Source: a bacterium (GTDB taxonomy: Bacteria > Bacillota_I > Bacilli_A > Mycoplasmatales > Mycoplasmoidaceae). Taken from it: DNA of 24,603 nt. The translations under genes and the position numbers were made by a program. Within the stretch, counting starts at the first letter, position 1, and every line of letters starts with the position of its first letter. The notes beneath the pieces were generated by a model, which saw only the letters and a list, made by a program, of their open reading frames with translations, was not told where the DNA came from and did not search any database. The stretch lies in NCBI GenBank assembly GCA_017633195.1, contig JAGBPV010000058.1, positions 1 through 24,603 of the forward strand, written 5' to 3'. Of this stretch, positions 19,981 through 24,603 are shown piece after piece.

Positions 19981-20694
19981 ATGAATGAAAAGAAAATATT
20001 AATTGTTATTCCTGCTTATAATGAAGAAAAAAATATTTTAAATACCATTAATAATTTAAAGAAAAACACTACACTTGATTTTATTGTAGTTAATGATGGT
20101 AGTAAAGATAGTACTTTAAAAATTTTAACTGATAATCAAATTCCATACATTAATCATGAAATTAATAAAGGATTAAGCGAATCATTAAGAACTGGTATGA
20201 TTTATGCCATTAATAATAATTATGATTATATTCTTCAAATGGATGGAGATAATCAGCATAATCCTAAAGACATTATTAATTTTTCAAATAATGCTAATAA
20301 TAAAAATCAAATTATTATTGGAAATAGATATAAGAATAATAAAAAAGGGTGAAGTTTAAAAAGTTTTGCTCAAAGTTTAATATCTATTGCATTTAAATTA
20401 AAAACTGGTATTAAATTAATTGATCCAACTAATGGTATGAGACTTTATGCTAAAGACTTTATGAATGCATATATTAATAATCACAATTTAATGGTTGAAC
20501 CTTCAACAATTGCTTATCTAACCAAAAAACTCAATTTAGAAGTTATGCAGGTTGATGCTGCAATTAAAGAAAGGGAATTTGGTATTAGCATGTATAACAA
20601 TAAATGAAGGCAATTTAAATATATCTTAAGAGAAATATCAAGAATGCTTTCTTTAACAAATCATTGAATAAATAAAACTAAGAAGGAGAAATAA
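19981..20694 (+). CDS. Family 2 glycosyltransferase (dolichol-phosphate-mannose-synthase-like)
   Basis: Nucleotide-sugar-dependent transferase of the GT-A fold. The 237-residue protein opens with ILIVIPAYNEEKNIL, then FIVVNDGSKDST for nucleotide binding, NKGLSESLRTGM, YILQMDGDNQHNPKDI with the metal-binding D88-x-D90, and DPTNGMRLYAKDF near residue 150, the pattern of DPM1-like and YfdH-like enzymes. No membrane helix is evident, so it is cytosolic or peripheral; the acceptor is unknown, perhaps a lipid or surface glycan. Three UGA codons are read as Trp. It starts 6 bases after gyrA with no ribosome-binding site, so it is probably coupled to gyrA, and is followed within 1 base by galE, which could make its donor sugar. 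Confidence 0.5.
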
Positions 20695-20695
20695 G

Positions 20696-21685
20696 ATGAA
20701 TATATTATTAATTGGTGGAGCAGGATATATTGGAAGTAATGTATCTTTATTACTAAAAAATAAACGTCCAGAAGATTTTGTTTTAATTTTAGATAATTTT
20801 TCAACTGGAACAAAACAAGCACTAGTTCCAGATGTAGAGTGAGTTTGTGCTGATGTTAGAGATTATAATCAACTAAACAGTATTTTTAAATATAAGAAAT
20901 TTGATGTTGTCATGGATTTTAGTGCTTTAACTGTTGTAAGTGAATCAACAAAAAAACCTCTTGAATATTATGAAGATAATTTCATTGGCACTTATAACAT
21001 TCTAAAAGCCATGAAAGAAAATAATGTGAAAAATATTATTTTTTCATCAACTGCAGCAGTATATGGAAATCCCAAAGAAGTTCCAATTGTTGAAACTTCA
21101 TTAAAAGATCCAATTAATCCTTATGGAAATAGTAAGTTATGTTCAGAATTTTTAATTAAAGATGCACATAATGCATACGGAATTAATTATGTAATTTTTA
21201 GATATTTTAATGTTGCTGGTGCAAGTGATGATTATAATTATGGTTTTTTTAGACCTAATCCAACTTTGCTAATTCCTGCATTAAATACTGCAATTTTAAA
21301 AGATGAAAAATTCCATATTTATGGAAATGATTATGATACTAAAGATGGAACTTGCATAAGAGATTATATTCATGTTGTTGATTTAGCTAATGCACATTTA
21401 TTAGCATTAGATTGAATGATTGAAAATAATGCTTCTAATGATTTTAATTTAGGATGCAATAGTGGATATAGTGTTAAAGAAGTTTTAGATGAAACTTTAA
21501 AAATTATTAATAAACCTTTAGACTATGATTATTTACCAAGAAGAGCAGGAGATCCTGCAGTATTAATTACAAATAATCAAAAAGCTGAAACAGTATTAAA
21601 ATGAAAAACAACTAAAACATTAAAAGATATGATTGAAAGTGATTTTTTGTTTAGACAAAAACACTTACAAGATATAGAAAAATAA
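20696..21685 (+). CDS. galE: UDP-glucose 4-epimerase
   Basis: Short-chain dehydrogenase-like epimerase that interconverts UDP-glucose and UDP-galactose with bound NAD. The 329-residue protein begins with NILLIGGAGYIGSN (GxxGxxG), followed by DNFSTGTKQAL, the SST of IIFSSTAAVYG, the catalytic YGNSK, YFNVAGA, and the GalE-type GTCIRDYIHVVDLANAH near residue 220. Length and motifs match GalE, although specificity for UDP-N-acetyl sugars cannot be excluded. Its AAGGAGA ribosome-binding site sits in the end of the glycosyltransferase gene. Three UGA Trp codons are present. With the preceding transferase it forms a two-gene sugar module inside an otherwise housekeeping operon. Confidence 0.5.
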
Positions 21686-21702
21686 TTGAAAGGAATTTTA
21701 CT

Positions 21703-22359
21703 ATGATTAAATATCCTCCATTCATTTCAATTGAAGGCGTTGATAAAGCTGGAAAAACTACTTTAATAAATTTATTAAATAAATATCAAGACTTAATTCA
21801 TTGAACTGGTAAAAGAATTGTTTTTACAAGAGAACCAGGTGGATTTGATAATCCTAAAGCAGAAAAGTTAAGAACTTTTATTTTAGGAAATGAATTTGAT
21901 GTAATTACTCAAACTTATTTATTTGCAGCAAGTAGAAATGAACATGTTATTAATACTATTAGACCTAATCTATCAGTTGGAAATATTGTAATAACAGATA
22001 GATATATTGATAGTTCTTTTGTATATCAAGGTATTATTGGTAATTTAGGAATTGATGCTGTTAAAGAAATTAATAAGTATGCAATTCATGATATTATGCC
22101 AACAATTACTATTGTTCTTGTAATTTCTCCTCAAGAAAGTGTAAGAAGACTAAAAGAAGTTACTGATCCTAAAGAAATTAATGTTTTTGATGAAAAAGTA
22201 TATTTAGTAAATGCTGATAAAATTCATGAAGGATTTATTTCATTAAAGAAGAAATTTCCAGAAAGAATCCATTTAATTGATGGAACAAATAATCCCAAAG
22301 ATATTTTAATGAATGTTGTAAAAATAATTAATGATTATATAGAACAAAATCATGAATAA
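21703..22359 (+). CDS. tmk: Thymidylate kinase
   Basis: Phosphorylates dTMP to dTDP, downstream of Tdk. The 218-residue protein has the P-loop EGVDKAGKTT (residues 11-20; the family usually reads EGxDGxGKTT), the FTREPGG motif near 41-47, NIVITDRYIDSSFVYQG with the DR(Y/F) signature, and a lid region around SPQESVRRLKE. One Trp is encoded by UGA. An AAAGGAA ribosome-binding site precedes the ATG. Order tmk-holB is widely conserved in Firmicutes. The stop overlaps holB by 8 bases (ATGAATAA), the same overlap sequence seen at the ispE/HD junction. Confidence 0.5.
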
Positions 22360-23095
22360 TTATTTTTATTTTTTTACTAGTTTTTGTGATTTGGATTCTT
22401 ATATAGAACAAAAGATTTATGAATTAAGTTTTAAAGAAGATGTTGATAAATTTGAATTTGATATTAATCATTTATTAACAAAAGATAAGATTATACAAAT
22501 TCAAAATATTTTAATTAATAAACAAACTAAAAAACAGTTTGTAATTATTAAAAATTTTGAATTATTAAATAAAGAAATTATTAATTCATTATTATTAATT
22601 TTAGAAGAACAAAAAGAGCAAATTTATTTTATTTTTGCTACTAATTATGAAGATAAAATTTTAAAAACAATCACTAGTAGATGCATTTGTTATCATTTAG
22701 AATTTGCTAAAAAAATATTTGATGAAATTATTAAAAAAAACAAGATTAATGATAATAATTTAATTGAATTATTAAAATATCATTTTTTCTCAAAAAAAGA
22801 CTTAGAGTTTTTTCTTGCAAATAATTGAAATATTTTTAATGAAAATATTAAGATTATGCAAAATAAACAATTTGATAAAATTAGTATTTTATTAGAATTT
22901 TTTAAAAATAGTGAGTTTAGTTTAATACAAGTTTATTTATTTTATTGAAGTTATTATTTTTTATCTAATAACTTGCTTGATTTATTAGATAGAATAATGA
23001 ACTTGGTGAATAAAATAAATAATAATGTCAATAGAACTTTAATATTTAATCAATTTTTAGGAATTATTATTTTATGGAAACAATTGTTGCTTTAG
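22352..23095 (+). CDS. holB: DNA polymerase III delta-prime subunit (clamp loader), divergent
   Basis: Clamp-loader subunit working with DnaX and HolA to load DnaN. The 247-residue protein lacks a Walker A motif, as expected for delta-prime. The diagnostic part is FVIIKNFELLNKEIINSLLL, then ILEEQKEQIYFIFATNYEDK and TITSRCICYHL (the conserved SRC motif). The N-terminal 60 residues and the C-terminal half are poorly conserved and very rich in Asn, Ile and Phe; two Trp are UGA-encoded. It is shorter than typical delta-prime proteins of about 300 residues, apparently reduced at both ends. The gene overlaps tmk by 8 bases and runs 22 bases into mnmE, so it is coupled on both sides. Position and the SRC motif make the call fairly secure. 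Confidence 0.5.
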
Positions 23096-24414
23096 CTACT
23101 AGCAGAGGAATTGGTGCAATTCATATTATTCGATTATCTGGAAATAATGCTTATGAAATTATTAGTAAATTAGCAAAATCAAAGATAAAAAAAGAAGCAA
23201 ACAAGATTCAACATGTACAATTATTTAATGAAAACCATGAAATTTTAGATGATGTTTTATTAATGAAATTTGTTGCACCAAAATCATTTACTGGTGAAGA
23301 TTTAATTGAAATTAATTGTCATGGTAGTGAAATTGTAGCAAATAAAATTATTGATGCTTTAATTTATTTTGGAGCAAAGCAAGCACAAAATGGGGAGTTT
23401 TCTAAAAGAGCATTATTAAATAATAAAATGAATGCTATTCAATTATTTGCAATGAATAATTTGATTAAATCTACAAATGATTTATCTATTAAATTTTCTT
23501 TAAATACTTTATTAAATAATCAAGTTAAAACATTAGAACAAGAAGAAGAAATTTTTTTTCATGTTATTGGAAGAATTGAAGTTTTAATTGATTATCCTGA
23601 ATTTAATGATGATATAGAAGAACCAGTTACTAATAATTTCTTAATTAATTATTTTGATCATTTAATTAAAATTTTTGATAATTTAATTCATGATGCAAAA
23701 ATCATGATTCCTTTTTATGAAGGAATCAATGTTGCTATAGTTGGAGTAACTAATGCTGGTAAGTCTTCAATATTAAATAAATTAATAAATTCACAAAAAG
23801 CAATTGTTTCAGACATCGCTGGTACAACAAGAGACATAGTAGAAGCTTATATCAATTTGGACAATAGAATTATTAAATTACAAGATACTGCTGGTATACA
23901 TGAATCAAACGATTATATTGAAAATATTGGTATCAACAAATCTAAAGATGCAATTAATAATGCTGATTTAGTTTTATTTGTTGTTGATGGTTCAAATAAT
24001 CAAAATTACAAACAAGAACAAGCAATTTATGAGCTAATTAAAGAAAAAAATCATTTAATCATAATTAATAAATCTGATTTAGCTCCTAATACTAAATGAG
24101 AAGGAATAAAAATTTCTACAAAAGATGATTCTTATAAAGAATTATTTCAAGAAATTGTTAATAAATTAAAACAAAAAGAATCTAGTGAATTAATTAATAC
24201 TTACACTTTGCAAGACAAAAAGCAACTAGATCTAGCAATTACAATTAAAAATAGTTTCATTCAAGTAAAACAAACATTATTAAATGGTTTAAGTTTTGAT
24301 TTAATAATAGATGATTTGCACCGAATTTTAAGTAAATTTCAAGAACTTATTGGTAAAAAAACTGATCTTAATTTTATTGATAGATTATTTGCTAATTTTT
24401 GTGTAGGAAAATAA
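23074..24414 (+). CDS. mnmE: tRNA uridine-5-carboxymethylaminomethyl modification GTPase
   Basis: With MnmG it installs the cmnm5 modification on the wobble uridine of certain tRNAs, important when codon use is strongly AT-biased. The 446-residue protein has an N-terminal folate-binding domain (TIVALATSRGIGAIHIIRLSG, then SFTGEDLIEINCHG), a helical domain, and an inserted G domain: G1 GVTNAGKSS (224-232), G2 DIAGTTRD (247-254), G3 DTAGIHE (271-277), G4 NKSDL, and ends with the invariant-type FCVGK, in which the Cys is catalytic. The helical motif normally reading LDLTQAEAVADLI is altered to MNAIQLFAMNNLI. The ATG lies 22 bases inside holB. Its end is 16 bases from a converging minus-strand gene. 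Confidence 0.5.
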
Positions 24415-24430
24415 CAAAAAATATAAAAAA

Positions 24431-24603
24431 CTAATTATTTGTATTATTAAATTGTGGAAAATTTTTACTTATTCAAAAAGTCATTCCTTTTAGTGTTTTA
24501 AAATATTTGTAATAATTGTTATCTCCAAAAGCGTTTGTTTTAAAACTAAACCATGGTTTTTGTAGATTTTCATTTAAAGAAAAGATACAAAAACATCTTC
24601 AAG
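24431..24603 (-). CDS. Unidentified protein, C-terminal 56 residues only (N-terminus beyond window)
   Basis: An open minus-strand frame enters from the right edge and stops at UAG 24433-24431. Its 56 residues are rich in aromatic and charged positions (ENLQKPWFSFKTNAFGD, NNYYKYFKTLKGMTFWIS), with two UGA and one UGG Trp; this composition looks like a real protein, not a shadow frame. I do not recognise the family. It converges on mnmE with only 16 A/T-rich bases between, and no hairpin terminator is visible. If real, it is transcribed toward the origin, the only such gene in the window. Confidence 0.5.

Noticed and set aside
24415..24430. Terminator between mnmE and the converging gene
   Set aside because: Only 16 A/T-rich bases with no stem that could form a hairpin.
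24453..24461. TGTGGAAAA, one mismatch from a reverse DnaA box
   Set aside because: A single copy 11 kb from dnaA, inside the probable right-edge coding frame; isolated near-matches are expected by chance.

Overview
The window is a very AT-rich bacterial chromosome segment from a mollicute that reads UGA as tryptophan. Many conserved genes run on only if internal UGA codons are decoded, and several fall where the family has a conserved Trp, for example the flexible-loop Trp of Dxr in the HPT-W-TMG motif. Small genes, frequent stop/start overlaps and the core gene set also fit a mollicute. Two enzymes of the non-mevalonate (MEP) isoprenoid pathway, Dxr and IspE, suggest a lineage like the Mycoplasma penetrans/iowae (Malacoplasma) group, because many mollicutes lack this pathway. 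The genus-level placement is inference.

Layout. The window straddles the replication-origin region. A transcription switch sits at 12918-12981. Left of it everything is on the minus strand: rpmH, rnpA, yidC, ksgA, ispE and an HD phosphohydrolase (12917 to 8560); then rpoE, fba, ychF and tdk (8501 to 5416); then a four-helix membrane segment fused in frame to dxr, and polC (5389 to the left edge, polC cut off). Right of it everything is on the plus strand: dnaA and dnaN (12982-15364); then gyrB, gyrA, a family-2 glycosyltransferase, galE, tmk, holB and mnmE (15457-24414). At the right edge a minus-strand gene converges on mnmE and is cut off. All genes except this last one point away from the rpmH/dnaA gap, the usual co-orientation with replication.

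How the genes work together. Replication and topology: DnaA, DnaN, PolC, HolB, gyrase, and nucleotide supply by Tdk and Tmk. Ribosome and RNA maturation: L34, RnpA, KsgA, MnmE, YchF. Membrane protein insertion: YidC. Transcription: RpoE (delta). Glycolysis: class II aldolase. Isoprenoid precursors: Dxr, IspE. Surface sugar metabolism: glycosyltransferase and GalE. Genes are packed tightly. Six junctions overlap and no intergenic gap exceeds about 95 bases. I saw no RNA genes, CRISPR arrays, insertion sequences or prophage genes.

Most notable points: the membrane-segment/Dxr fused reading frame with an internal ribosome-binding site; a highly degenerate DnaA with no recognisable DnaA boxes around it; a palindromic shared -10 element between rpmH and dnaA; a perfect 10-bp-arm dyad on the gyrB promoter; and a PolC whose PHP domain has lost metal-ligand histidines.
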